Shown: piece by piece, positions 15,985 to 24,617 of the stretch
How positions within the stretch are numbered: position 1 is the stretch's first letter
Layout: each line of letters starts with the position of its first letter
Source: Parachlamydiales bacterium
GTDB taxonomy: Bacteria; Chlamydiota; Chlamydiia; Chlamydiales; JAEYWL01
Length of the DNA: 45,174 nucleotides
Direction of reading: 5' to 3'
Assembly: GCA_020054065.1 (NCBI GenBank)
Contig: JAGVLX010000016.1
Coordinates: forward strand, 1 to 45,174
Program-made: the position numbers and the translations under genes
Notes under the pieces: generated by a model
The model's input: only the letters and a program-made list of their open reading frames with translations
What the model was told of the DNA's origin: nothing
Databases searched by the model: none

Positions 15985-16692
15985 ATGCGTCGCCTGATTA
16001 TTTTAGTTATTTTGGTTTCCCTGACTAGCTGCTGTAAATTCAAGCTGTGGTGGTGGCAAAAAGATTGCGGTGAATGCGACCACAACAAAAACAGCAATGT
16101 CGTCCGTGTGGCAATGGATGAAGACCAATATCAAGCGACTTGTGAAATTTCCAAGATCATTATCGATTACCAAGATGAGCTGAAGCGCGATCTGGAAATG
16201 TACCTCATCCACTCGTATGCAGAGCCTGATGAATACGGGCAGTGGCACATCTGGTTAGATTTTAATACTCAAGAGATTCTTGATGTGGCGGGAGCGCGCC
16301 GCATGATTGTTAGAACCGTTGAAGGATTCTTGGATCGTCTTAACTCCCATCCATGGTTGTATATTCGCACCGGGCGGTTTACTCCCATGAGCCTTTATGT
16401 CAGCGTCGAGTTGACCAGTTATTATGGCAAATTCATTGACCCGTTGATCGTGGGACGGATGGAGCTTGAAGGGGGATTCTTAACGTGCTATTACGCGCAC
16501 GATGCGTTAAATCCACGCTCGGTTATCTTCCACCAGCACTTCGAGCCTTATGCGAGCGCGGTGTGCTTTGTGCGGCACGAAGATGAGTTAGCTAAAGCAA
16601 AAGAGCAGGGCAAAATTCCGACCGTCAAAGATTTCAGAATCATTCGCAACCGGCGTGATAAGCTCCTAGGCTATCCAGAAACGTATCCTTAG
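15985..16692 (+). CDS. Putative lipoprotein, conserved hypothetical
   Basis: The 235-residue protein begins MRRLIILVILVSLTSC, a lipoprotein signal with C16 as the modified residue. The mature part is of mixed composition with QYQATCEISKIIIDYQDELKRD, EFYxHxF-like aromatic segments and FHQHFEPYASAVCFVRHEDEL. I do not recognise the family. An AGGAG lies 11 nt before the ATG, a rather long spacing. It is probably membrane-anchored in the periplasm. It is the last + gene before a large inverted-repeat region and converges on the NAD(P)H-hydrate repair gene. Confidence 0.7.
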   Translation: MRRLIILVILVSLTSCCKFKLWWWQKDCGECDHNKNSNVVRVAMDEDQYQATCEISKIIIDYQDELKRDLEMYLIHSYAEPDEYGQWHIWLDFNTQEILDVAGARRMIVRTVEGFLDRLNSHPWLYIRTGRFTPMSLYVSVELTSYYGKFIDPLIVGRMELEGGFLTCYYAHDALNPRSVIFHQHFEPYASAVCFVRHEDELAKAKEQGKIPTVKDFRIIRNRRDKLLGYPETYP

Positions 16693-17078
16693 GATGAGTG
16701 AACAAGAACTCAGGACGTTCAGGACAAAACCCTTGCTATTAAAAACAGGACCTAAAAAAATTGTCCTGTATGTCCCATACGCATCAACCTAAGCTAAGGT
16801 TTTTTGTTCGGTATGTAGTTAATTCTTATTCCGAATTTTCGTACCCGTGCCCGCGTGCGTGCCCGTGCCCGATCTGATTTCGATAGTTTTTCTGCATCCG
16901 TTTTGACTATATTTTAAATTCTTAGCGTTTTATATACGTTATGTATTTTAGGATCCGGGATCGGGCTCGGGCTCGGGCACGCACGCGGGCACGGGCACGA
17001 AAATTCGGAGAAGAACTGAATACGGATACAATATTTTGAATCTCTTAAGTTGATGCGTATGCCTGTATGTCCTGTCAC
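16693..17078. repeat. Nested inverted repeats with hexamer and nonamer units between convergent genes
   Basis: This 380-nt gap holds no gene. Outer arms 16776-16793 and 17044-17061 pair with one mismatch (CATACGCATCAACCTAAG). Inner arms 16831-16874 and 16959-17008 pair as ccgaattttcgt followed by hexamer units (cccgtg, cccgcg); the right arm has one extra hexamer. Nonamer units with CAGGAC also occur at 16710-16770 and 17062-17078. The position between convergent genes would fit bidirectional termination, but no T-run follows the stems. The right edge supplies the stop codon of the neighbouring minus-strand gene. Confidence 0.8.
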
Positions 17079-18577
17079 TGGCCGCGGCGCAGAGTTTGAA
17101 ATGCCTCCGGCAGCGCATGAATGATGTCGCTGGCAATTAAGCAATCTTCTGAAAACTCAACCGAAGCAATATCGCCCGCCAATCCATGTAACACGACGCC
17201 GATTTGAGCGGCTTCCCAGACAGGCAATCCTTGCGACGCAAGGGCAGCGATCACTCCGGTTAGCACATCGCCGCTCCCCGCAGTCGCCATGCCGGCGTTG
17301 CCATACGGCGATATCCGCACTTCTCCATTTGGATGAAAGAGGAGTGTCGGTGCGCCTTTCAATACGACAATAACCTGCCGCTGGGTGGAATAGGCCTGGA
17401 CGTCATCAATAAACTGTTTCGTCAGTTCTTGCGGACCTTTACTCCCCAATAACCGTCCCATTTCTCCATGATGCGGAGTGATCACGCATTCTTTAGGAAA
17501 AACGACTTCTTTAGTTTGTGCCACAATATTTAAGGCATCTGCATCTAATACGCACTTCACCTGAATCCGGGGAAGCACGCTGCGAATGAGCTCTTTCATT
17601 TCATCTGTCGTGCCAATGCCTGGGCCTAGGTAGACGGCTCCCGCTGCATTGAGCTGGTCGATGACTGCCTCTTTTTCGTGCGGCTGATAGGGGGATTTGA
17701 TCAGTTCATAGGGACTGTTCGATAAAAGTGCCTCCATCCCTGCGGGGTGAAGCAGTCTGACAATCCCCGCGCCGCCGCGCAAAGCAGCCAGCGAGGAGAG
17801 CAAAGATGCACCAGGCATAGTTGGCGAGCCTGACAATCCTACTACGTAACCACGTTGATATTTATGACGTGTACGCTGCGGATGGGGCAGGAGGGTGCTT
17901 AATTCATTGATTTGTAAAAGTTCCGTCTGGCTTTCTAACAAATGCTCGGGCAGTCCGAAATCGACCTGTTGCAGCACCCCGACGGTGTTCCAGCCTTGAT
18001 TGAGGAAAAATCCCCATTTGGCCCCCCCTAAATAGACCGTCAGGTAAGCTTTGATCGCTTCCCCTTCGACCTGGCCGGACTCTCCATTTAAGCCTGAAGG
18101 GATATCAACCGCGACAATGGGAATTTTGGATTGATTGACAAAAGCGATGATTTGATCATACGGCGCTTCTATTTTGCCGCGGAATCCAGTGCCGAATAAT
18201 CCGTCGATGATCAGATCGAAGGGTTGAATGGTTTCTTCGGATAACGTTTTTAATTCGACACCATAGTGATCTAAAAAACGGGTGCGGTTTAACTTGCATA
18301 ACGGAGAAAGCTCATTCTCGGAACTCACTTGCAAAGCGGCGACTTTATAGCCAAGTTCTAATAAATAACGACCCGCTACATAAGCGTCGCCGCCATTATT
18401 TCCTTTGCCGCAGAGAAGCAAAACTTGATGATCCAGGTGCAGCTGCGAGATTAGCCCGTCGGTGGTCTCTGCAATTCCAGCGCCAGCTTGTTCCATAAAC
18501 GCTTCTTCCGAATAGCCAGCTTGATACGCTTGTTTTTCAGCATCTGCCATTTGACGCGGAGTGACAACTTTGACCAT
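17075..18577 (-). CDS. nnr: Bifunctional NAD(P)H-hydrate epimerase / ADP-dependent NAD(P)H-hydrate dehydratase
   Basis: The 500-residue protein repairs hydrated NAD(P)H. The N-terminal half (1-215) is the YjeF_N epimerase with LLCGKGNNGGDAYVAGR and VDIPSGLNGESG. The C-terminal half (about 225-500) is the ribokinase-like dehydratase with KYQRGYVVGLSGS, VLDADALNIVAQ, ITPHHGEMGRLLG and AGSGDVLTGVIAALA. Both halves look intact. Its ATG overlaps the gpsA stop by one nucleotide (TAATG), indicating translational coupling after gpsA. The stop lies at the edge of a repeat region. The protein is cytosolic. Confidence 0.93.
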   Translation of the reverse strand: MVKVVTPRQMADAEKQAYQAGYSEEAFMEQAGAGIAETTDGLISQLHLDHQVLLLCGKGNNGGDAYVAGRYLLELGYKVAALQVSSENELSPLCKLNRTRFLDHYGVELKTLSEETIQPFDLIIDGLFGTGFRGKIEAPYDQIIAFVNQSKIPIVAVDIPSGLNGESGQVEGEAIKAYLTVYLGGAKWGFFLNQGWNTVGVLQQVDFGLPEHLLESQTELLQINELSTLLPHPQRTRHKYQRGYVVGLSGSPTMPGASLLSSLAALRGGAGIVRLLHPAGMEALLSNSPYELIKSPYQPHEKEAVIDQLNAAGAVYLGPGIGTTDEMKELIRSVLPRIQVKCVLDADALNIVAQTKEVVFPKECVITPHHGEMGRLLGSKGPQELTKQFIDDVQAYSTQRQVIVVLKGAPTLLFHPNGEVRISPYGNAGMATAGSGDVLTGVIAALASQGLPVWEAAQIGVVLHGLAGDIASVEFSEDCLIASDIIHALPEAFQTLRRGQ

Positions 18578-19575
18578 TACAAATGCTCCTCCTTGACCGT
18601 TCGCTGCATCAAGAGCTGAACAGCTTCCTGGAGTTTAAGGTCTTTATGGACCACTTTATATACCATTTCCGTAATGGGCATGGGCACATGCAGCTTTTCT
18701 AGCAGCTGCATGGCGGCGATGCAGCTATAAGCGCCTTCCACGACCATGCCGATTTCCGCAAACGCCTCTTCCTGTGTTTTGCCTTGCGCGAGAAGTTGAC
18801 CGAATTGGAAGTTACGGCTCATGGTCGAATTGCAGGTGAGGCAGACATCTCCCATTCCAGCTAGGCCATAGATGGTTTCTGCTTTGCACCCTTTGGCTAC
18901 TGCAAGTTTGCGGATCTCATGCAAACCGCGGGTGATGAGGGCAGCACGTGCGCTTTGTCCAAAATTTAAGCCGTCGGAGATCCCACAAGCAATAGCGATG
19001 ATATTTTTCAGGGCTCCGCCTAATGCCACTCCGATGATGTCTGCATTGGGATACACACGGAACGATTTGTGGGTGAACGTCTCACAGACCAGGGGGATCA
19101 ACGCTTGATCGAATGCGGTTCCGACGACTGAAGTCGGCAGCCCATGGATGATCTCTTGAGCAAATCCTGGCCCGCTGATGAAGCCAATCAATGGATTAAA
19201 CGATGCTCCAAGCACTTCTAAGGCAACTTCCGGCAGCGTTAATGTGGTGTCTTGTTCGATTCCTTTAGAGGTAATGATGATCGGAGTCGTCGGGACATGC
19301 GCGTCGCGCACTTGTTCAAAGACGGGACGGATACCGGCCGCCGTCACCGATTCCACAACCACGTCGGCGTGATTCAGCGTTTCCTCTAAATCGGTTGTAA
19401 AGCGCATGTTGGGCGGAGCGAGAATGCCCGGGAAGCGTGGATGGATGCGCTGGGTGTTTAGTTGGTTTGCGAGGGCAGGGTTAGTCGTCCACGACACGAC
19501 ATCATACCCTTTTGACGCTAACAGATTGGCCAGGCAAAATCCCCAGCTGCCTGTTCCTAAATATCCAATTTTCAT
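18577..19575 (-). CDS. gpsA: Glycerol-3-phosphate dehydrogenase [NAD(P)+]
   Basis: The 332-residue enzyme makes sn-glycerol 3-phosphate from dihydroxyacetone phosphate for phospholipid synthesis. It has the nucleotide-binding GTGSWGFCLANLLA (7-20), SKGIEQDT, PGFAQEIIHGLPTSVV and GLAGMGDVCLTCNSTMSRN with catalytic neighbours. Length and motif order are standard for GpsA. It precedes the hydrate-repair gene with a one-nucleotide overlap and follows the UDP-sugar pyrophosphorylase gene by 24 nt on the same strand, so the three are likely one operon. The gpsA/pyrophosphorylase neighbourhood is also found in C. trachomatis as I recall. Confidence 0.96.
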   Translation of the reverse strand: MKIGYLGTGSWGFCLANLLASKGYDVVSWTTNPALANQLNTQRIHPRFPGILAPPNMRFTTDLEETLNHADVVVESVTAAGIRPVFEQVRDAHVPTTPIIITSKGIEQDTTLTLPEVALEVLGASFNPLIGFISGPGFAQEIIHGLPTSVVGTAFDQALIPLVCETFTHKSFRVYPNADIIGVALGGALKNIIAIACGISDGLNFGQSARAALITRGLHEIRKLAVAKGCKAETIYGLAGMGDVCLTCNSTMSRNFQFGQLLAQGKTQEEAFAEIGMVVEGAYSCIAAMQLLEKLHVPMPITEMVYKVVHKDLKLQEAVQLLMQRTVKEEHL

Positions 19576-19599
19576 GACTTTACTTTATCAGTTCACGAT

Positions 19600-20961
19600 T
19601 TACGGTTCAACGTAAGGAGTGGAAGGCAAAGAACGCCCTTTCCATTTCGTAAGTAACTCAGGCGTAGGATAATAGAATTCCGCTGCCAACTCGATTGGCT
19701 GCTGGGTGGGGGGATTTCCGGTGATGCCGGAAAAAATTTCACGATCCCGTTGCATCAGTGCGTTTTTTACGGTTTGCGGGCTTGCGTCCCCTGAATGATT
19801 TTTTAAGGGCGCAAAGCACTCTTGCCGCGGATAAACGATGATTTCAACCTGGTCGGCAAACGGAATGACATCGAAGATAAATTTTTCAAATTTCCAGGCA
19901 TTCGGTTGAGCGCTCATCTGGGTGAGGCCTTGATCATCCACTGCCGAAGCCGCTTTGAATGCTTTGTGTAACGGGAGGGTGCAGTGTTCTGCTACTTCGG
20001 CGATGAAATCCATGCTAAAACAGAACAGGCTTAAGCTGGCACAGCGATGCTTTAATGAGCCATCTGGATTGACCGCTGTTTGCTCTTCTTTAGAAATTTC
20101 AGAATATTCGCGCACCACTGTTTTCGGTCCAGATTTGACAATAACGCCAATTTTTTCCACTGGATCGGACCGTAAAATCGACTTGAAGGTAGCTTGAGCG
20201 CCGGTCCGTTGATGGTAAGCCACTAATTCAGCATCGAACGGATCGGCCAGCGGATTATCGATCAACACAACATTGACGGCTTCAATGCCGGCTTTTTTCC
20301 AATGGGTCCACAAGCCAGAATGATAAAAATCGTGCAGGATGTTTCCGTTGCCATCAGGGCCTTTTGCAAGGGTATCCGGAGCTTCCAAAAAAAGATTGCC
20401 GTCGCCGGTTAAAAAAGGGAGCATCGATTGAGTAAAGAAGTGGATTTGCTCGTTAGCCAGTCCAAAATGGCGATGTTCTTCAAAGTAAGTGCGTGTGGCC
20501 TGATCGTTGAGGGGAGAGGTCATGAACGCAAGATGCAGGAGTTGATTGGCTTGCTTAGAAGCGGCAACTGTTTTTTCGGCCAATAATTGGTATAAAGATG
20601 CGTTTCTGACTGCAGAGACAGGAAACATCCCTTTCGGTCCATTAAAGTGTAAGCGGGTGCCTTGTCCGCCCGCCAATACGATGCAGCCCACCTTTCCCTG
20701 TTTAAGGAGTTTAAATCCTCGATCCCGGTCTTCTGGGGATCCGGCGTAGGTAAAATTCGTAATCGGTTCAATCGGGGCGGTAAAAACGGGAGGATGGACG
20801 ACGAGATCTTGCTGTTTTCTAAATGTCGTGACATCTAATGAAGCAATATCGTTTAACAAATGCTCCTTCTGCTTCTCTGACAAAGCATCCCAGAACTGCA
20901 AAAGGTGCTGTTGGCCAATCGATTCCAACTTCTTCAGCGCTGTCGCATGATCAATCGTCAT
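19600..20961 (-). CDS. UDP-sugar pyrophosphorylase, eukaryote-like (UAP/AGX1 type)
   Basis: The 453-residue protein makes a UDP-sugar from UTP and a sugar 1-phosphate. The signature LAGGQGTRLHFNGPKGMFPV, followed by HDFYHSGLW and NVVLIDNPLADPFD, matches the eukaryotic UDP-GlcNAc/UDP-GalNAc pyrophosphorylase fold rather than bacterial GlmU or GalU. Chlamydial homologues are annotated as UDP-GlcNAc or UDP-glucose pyrophosphorylase; I cannot tell the substrate. I start at MTIDHATALKK (20961). The frame is open to 21066, but the added residues (a Cys/Leu/Ser-rich hydrophobic string) are the translation of an intergenic repeat and would form a false signal anchor. Confidence 0.88.
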   Translation of the reverse strand: MTIDHATALKKLESIGQQHLLQFWDALSEKQKEHLLNDIASLDVTTFRKQQDLVVHPPVFTAPIEPITNFTYAGSPEDRDRGFKLLKQGKVGCIVLAGGQGTRLHFNGPKGMFPVSAVRNASLYQLLAEKTVAASKQANQLLHLAFMTSPLNDQATRTYFEEHRHFGLANEQIHFFTQSMLPFLTGDGNLFLEAPDTLAKGPDGNGNILHDFYHSGLWTHWKKAGIEAVNVVLIDNPLADPFDAELVAYHQRTGAQATFKSILRSDPVEKIGVIVKSGPKTVVREYSEISKEEQTAVNPDGSLKHRCASLSLFCFSMDFIAEVAEHCTLPLHKAFKAASAVDDQGLTQMSAQPNAWKFEKFIFDVIPFADQVEIIVYPRQECFAPLKNHSGDASPQTVKNALMQRDREIFSGITGNPPTQQPIELAAEFYYPTPELLTKWKGRSLPSTPYVEP

Positions 20962-21175
20962 ATAAAATCCAAAACAAGATAAGCAGGATAGGCAGGATAT
21001 ACAAAAAAATAACAAAGATGACCAGGATAACCAGGATAATAAAAAAGGATTATAGATATTCATCACTCGTAAGATTCAGTAATGGATTTATCATTCAAAC
21101 CAATTCCCGTTATTTATTATCTTATGATCCTATTCTGGTTATCTTTGTTGTTTTTTTATCCTGCCTATCTTGTTA
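20962..21175. repeat. Nonamer-period inverted repeats
   Basis: Left part: consecutive 9-nt units aagataagc, aggataggc, aggatatac, aaaaaaata, acaaagatg, accaggata, accaggata. Right part (about 21130-21175): the reverse complement order (ctggttatctttgttg, then tatcctgcctatcttgttaa). The element separates two genes on the minus strand. Its right end provides the last codons and TAG stop of the heptosyltransferase gene; its left end keeps the pyrophosphorylase reading frame open upstream. No gene is present in the gap. Confidence 0.75.
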
Positions 21176-22241
21176 ATTTTAGTTTGTCGTTTGCTGTATG
21201 AGGGTTGTTCAGTTTCTGTTGGATGGCTTGAACCACTTCATCGACACCGATTTGTTTCATGCAGCGGAAGTCGATCGGACAGGTTCTTTGATAGCAGGGA
21301 GAACACGCCACCCGCTTATGAATGACCGACTCGGCTTGCCCGTAAGGTCCGGTTTTAATATCACTCGTGGAACCAAACAACGCCACCAACGGCGTGTTCA
21401 ATGCCGCCGCGATATGCATGGGGCCGCTATCATTGGTCAAAAACACTTTGCACTGTTCAATGAGTGCGAGAAGTTCCCGTAGCGTTGTTTTTCCGGCTAA
21501 ATTGACGACTCGCTCATCTAACCCCTGACAAATGGTTTGAACGAGTGACGCACCGCTCGGATCGCCAAAGAAAATAATCCGCACTTGGGGATCCGCTAAG
21601 AGTTTCAAGGCAACTTCATGAAAACGTTCTGGCAGCCAACACTTTGCAGAGCCATAAGCAGCTCCGGGATTAATCCCAATCAACGTATGCTGCTCGGTAA
21701 TCCCATAGCGCAGCAATAACTCCTTAACCGCCTCTCGTTCCTCGGCTGTCACGTAGAGTTTAGGCGGCGTATCGGATAGCGGGATGCCTAATGGTTCTAA
21801 CAGATTTTTATAAGTGATTACAAGATGTTGAGATTCAAGTTTTTCTGGAAACGGGACCGCTTTGTTTAATAAAAAGCTGCGTCCGTTTTTGGCGTATCCG
21901 ATCCGGTTTTTGACGTGGCCGCGCCAAAACCACCAAGCTGATGAAAGCGAGTTCGTTAATAGGATGCCTAAGTCGTAATCCCCATGGCGCAGCGGCATCA
22001 AGATGTCGCTATTATGCACCCGGTGGATCCAGCCGCTCGGTTTCCTAAACTCAAACAATTCATCAATATGCGGATCGTTTTCAATTAACTGCCCGCCGCG
22101 TGCTTGGCACATCGCCGTCAATTTTGCGGATGGCCAGTGGCGGCGCAGGTCAGCTAGGACGGGTGTTGCCATCACTAAGTCGCCTAGCCAGTTAGGCATT
22201 CTAACAATAATATTGCGTGGGTTTTGCTTAAGCCAAATCAT
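21165..22241 (-). CDS. waaF: ADP-heptose:LPS heptosyltransferase (GT9)
   Basis: The 358-residue GT9 enzyme adds heptose to the LPS inner core on the cytoplasmic face of the inner membrane. It has NIIVRMPNWLGDLVMATPVL at the N-terminus, GINPGAAYGSAKCWLPERF, FLTNDSGPMHIAAALNTP and VALFGSTS, which match WaaF/RfaF. C. trachomatis LPS lacks heptose, so this enzyme separates the organism from pathogenic chlamydiae. The start MIWLKQN is close to a divergent promoter. The last codons (ending T-R-stop) come from the repeat. The substrate assignment to heptosyltransferase II rather than I is from sequence resemblance. Confidence 0.9.
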   Translation of the reverse strand: MIWLKQNPRNIIVRMPNWLGDLVMATPVLADLRRHWPSAKLTAMCQARGGQLIENDPHIDELFEFRKPSGWIHRVHNSDILMPLRHGDYDLGILLTNSLSSAWWFWRGHVKNRIGYAKNGRSFLLNKAVPFPEKLESQHLVITYKNLLEPLGIPLSDTPPKLYVTAEEREAVKELLLRYGITEQHTLIGINPGAAYGSAKCWLPERFHEVALKLLADPQVRIIFFGDPSGASLVQTICQGLDERVVNLAGKTTLRELLALIEQCKVFLTNDSGPMHIAAALNTPLVALFGSTSDIKTGPYGQAESVIHKRVACSPCYQRTCPIDFRCMKQIGVDEVVQAIQQKLNNPHTANDKLKLTR

Positions 22242-22253
22242 TTGCGCTACAAT
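22224..22253 (+). promoter_or_regulatory. Candidate promoter of the coiled-coil/ruvC/ruvA operon
   Basis: TTGCTT (22224-22229), an 18-nt spacer and TACAAT (22248-22253) face right. The -35 hexamer lies within the first codons of the divergent waaF gene. It leaves about 60 nt of leader before the first gene. It is inferred by eye. Confidence 0.45.
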
Positions 22254-22317
22254 GTTTTAGTCACTATTATCCTCATTTTGCGGATTATAGAAAATGTAAT
22301 AGATGCACAATAGACCC

Positions 22318-23466
22318 ATGTCTGAAGTAGAAAATCAATTTTCCCACACCTTGGAAGCGCTCTATCAAGAGAAAAAAAGAGGGAAATCCCTTTATTCCGA
22401 ACTGGAAAAATTAACTTCTCAACTAAAAACCACGCGCCAAGACAGGGAAGAGCTCCGCTTATACCTAAAAAAAAGTTTACAAGAGCTGCAGCACGAACGG
22501 CAAGTTCGTTTGGAGCTGGATGAAGAATTGAAAGCGATCCAGCATCAATTTGATGCACTTAAGCAAGCGGTTAAACAAAGCAAGGCCGCAGCGGAACATG
22601 CTTCCCATCAACTCGCCGAAGCACAAGAACAAACCGCAGTGCTCCATGCCGATAAGCAGCAGCTTAGTCATTTGCTGGAGCAGCGCACATGCACGCTGTC
22701 GAATTTGCGTAAAGAGATCGATGAGCTGAAAGAAACGGTTTTACGGGGCATGGAAGATGCTAAAAATCTGGAAACGCATTACGAAAAAGCGTTCAGCGAT
22801 AAAGTGACTGCGGAAACCAAAACGCTTCACTTGCAGCACGAGATCGAAAAACAGCGCGCCGATATCGTGAAGTTGGAAATGTTGTTAAGCAACGCTACAG
22901 ACTTTCGGGTCAAATTGGAGCAGCAAGCTAACGATCACCAGGCGCAACTGGATCAAAAAGAAAGCGAGATTAAACAAGCGCAGCAACTTCTGGCTAAAAA
23001 AGTACGCGAACATGCACTCCTCTCGCAACGTTTAGAAGAGCACACCACCCGCCTGCAAGAAGCGCAAGCACACTTGGCCGAATTTCACACGCAAGCCGAA
23101 CTGCAAAAAGAACAAGAGCAAAAAACCCATCAGCAGCTAGTAGAGGCCTTGCGTCAAACTGAAGCGGCTTACCAGCGATCCGAAGAGCACGTAAAGAGGC
23201 TCTTGGAGCAAGTTCAAGAATGGGAAGAAAAATGCCGCGAACTGAAAGATATCGAAGCTAAATACCGGCAGTTACAATCCCATACTCATGCGTTATTAGC
23301 GAATTTGGGCCACGCGTTTACTCCGCCGCCAGCCGAACCTCCGAAACCCGCCATCGAACCGGTCAAACCGCTGCCAGCCGAACCCATCTCGCATAAACTC
23401 AACCAAGGCGACATCTTCCTTAAGCCGCATGAAACATTTCAACTCAAAGCCAACCTATTTGAATGA
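22318..23466 (+). CDS. Long coiled-coil protein, unknown function
   Basis: The 382-residue protein is almost entirely coiled coil from about residue 5 to 325, rich in Glu, Gln, Lys and Leu with heptad-like spacing, followed by a Pro-rich tail (PPPAEPPKPAIEPVKPLPAE). No signal peptide or membrane segment is seen, so it is likely cytosolic or a secreted effector candidate. MSEVENQF at 22318 is favoured; an ATG at 22303 adds five residues and neither has a clear ribosome site. Its stop overlaps ruvC by 4 nt (ATGA), so the two are coupled. A hypothetical gene also lies by ruvC in C. trachomatis as I recall; homology is not tested. Confidence 0.75.
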   Translation: MSEVENQFSHTLEALYQEKKRGKSLYSELEKLTSQLKTTRQDREELRLYLKKSLQELQHERQVRLELDEELKAIQHQFDALKQAVKQSKAAAEHASHQLAEAQEQTAVLHADKQQLSHLLEQRTCTLSNLRKEIDELKETVLRGMEDAKNLETHYEKAFSDKVTAETKTLHLQHEIEKQRADIVKLEMLLSNATDFRVKLEQQANDHQAQLDQKESEIKQAQQLLAKKVREHALLSQRLEEHTTRLQEAQAHLAEFHTQAELQKEQEQKTHQQLVEALRQTEAAYQRSEEHVKRLLEQVQEWEEKCRELKDIEAKYRQLQSHTHALLANLGHAFTPPPAEPPKPAIEPVKPLPAEPISHKLNQGDIFLKPHETFQLKANLFE

Positions 23467-23990
23467 GCAAGCAACGATCCGCGAAGATCATCATGGGGGT
23501 CGATCCAGGAACGGTGGTGACGGGATACGGCATCATCGCAGTAGAGGAGAGTCGAATCGTTCCCCTGGATTATGGATGCATCCGCCCACCGGCCCGCTTG
23601 AAATTATCCGATCGCTACCTGATTATTTTTGAAGCATTGTGTGAAATTCTCGACCGTTATGCCAAAGAAGATCTGCAAGCGCTCGTCGTCGAAACTCAAT
23701 ATGTAAAAAAAAATGTCCAGAGTGCCATCAAGTTGGGCATGGCTCGCGGTGTGGTGATGTTGGCAGCCAAATTGCGTGCGATTCCCGTTTTCGGCTACAC
23801 CCCTTCGCAAGCCAAATTGGCAGCCGTCGGCAGGGGAAGCGCCAGCAAATATCAGGTGCAAGGAATGGTGATGAATGTACTCGGCTTGGCTTCGCCCCCC
23901 GAACCTGAGGATGCCGCCGATGCCCTAGCGCTGGCTATCTGCCATGCGCATGCGGCGCAGCAGCGTTTGAATCCCGTTGAAGAACTTTAG
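23463..23990 (+). CDS. ruvC: Holliday junction resolvase RuvC
   Basis: The 175-residue endonuclease resolves Holliday junctions with RuvAB. The catalytic acids are D14 (GVDPGT), E77 (VVETQ), D150 and D153 (EDAADALA), all in the expected order. Length is typical. It overlaps the upstream coiled-coil gene by 4 nt and is followed by ruvA after 8 nt. No ruvB is seen in the window. It is cytosolic. Confidence 0.97.
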   Translation: MSKQRSAKIIMGVDPGTVVTGYGIIAVEESRIVPLDYGCIRPPARLKLSDRYLIIFEALCEILDRYAKEDLQALVVETQYVKKNVQSAIKLGMARGVVMLAAKLRAIPVFGYTPSQAKLAAVGRGSASKYQVQGMVMNVLGLASPPEPEDAADALALAICHAHAAQQRLNPVEEL

Positions 23991-23998
23991 GAGCTTTC

Positions 23999-24601
23999 AT
24001 GTACGCGTATATTAAGGGGATTCTCATCGAATCCAATGGCCACTCCGCAATTGTTGAAGTGCATGGAATCGGGTATAAAATTTTTGTGCCGGCTGATTGC
24101 CTGGGAAAACTTTCTCAGCCGGGTAAAGAGGTTACTTTGCATACCTCGTTGGTAATTCGTGAAAACTCGCAAGCGCTGTATGGGTTCTCCACGGCGAACG
24201 ACCGCGATCTTTTTGAAGCGTTGCTGAATGTGTCAGGGATTGGACCGAAAATCGCCCTAAGCATCAGCGGCCATATGCCCGCGCACGAGTTGCAAGCGGC
24301 GATTCGCCACAATAACATTCAAGCTCTAACCAAAATCCCCGGCATCGGTAAAAAAACAGCTGAACGCCTGATCATTGAAATGCGCGATAAAATGGATGCT
24401 TATACCCATCATTCGGCAGAGGAGTATGCCTTGAGTGTTCCTGATTCCCAAGCGCGAATGATAGCGGATGCCATGAGTGCTTTGATCAATTTAGGCTATA
24501 ATCAGTTAGCTGCGCAAAAGGCCCTGAAAAAAACTATTCAAGAATATCCTGAAGAAATAGACTTACCAACGCTAATCACACAAGCATTAAAGAAAATCTA
24601 A
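23999..24601 (+). CDS. ruvA: Holliday junction branch migration protein RuvA
   Basis: The 200-residue protein binds four-way junctions and loads RuvB. It has the OB-fold N-terminus (MYAYIKGILIESNGHSAIVE), helix-hairpin-helix motifs LLNVSGIGPKIALSI and LTKIPGIGKKTAERLIIEM, and the C-terminal domain III with ADAMSALINLGYNQLAAQKAL. An AGGAGC lies before the ATG. The ruvC-ruvA order is conserved in chlamydiae. The GMP-reductase-like gene follows 16 nt later and may be co-transcribed. Confidence 0.97.
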   Translation: MYAYIKGILIESNGHSAIVEVHGIGYKIFVPADCLGKLSQPGKEVTLHTSLVIRENSQALYGFSTANDRDLFEALLNVSGIGPKIALSISGHMPAHELQAAIRHNNIQALTKIPGIGKKTAERLIIEMRDKMDAYTHHSAEEYALSVPDSQARMIADAMSALINLGYNQLAAQKALKKTIQEYPEEIDLPTLITQALKKI

Positions 24602-24617
24602 TCCGCGAGGTTTCCCC

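Noticed and set aside
20962..21066. Hydrophobic N-terminal extension of the UDP-sugar pyrophosphorylase
   Set aside because: The Cys/Leu/Ser-rich residues are the reading of the nonamer repeat; a cytosolic enzyme needs no signal anchor.
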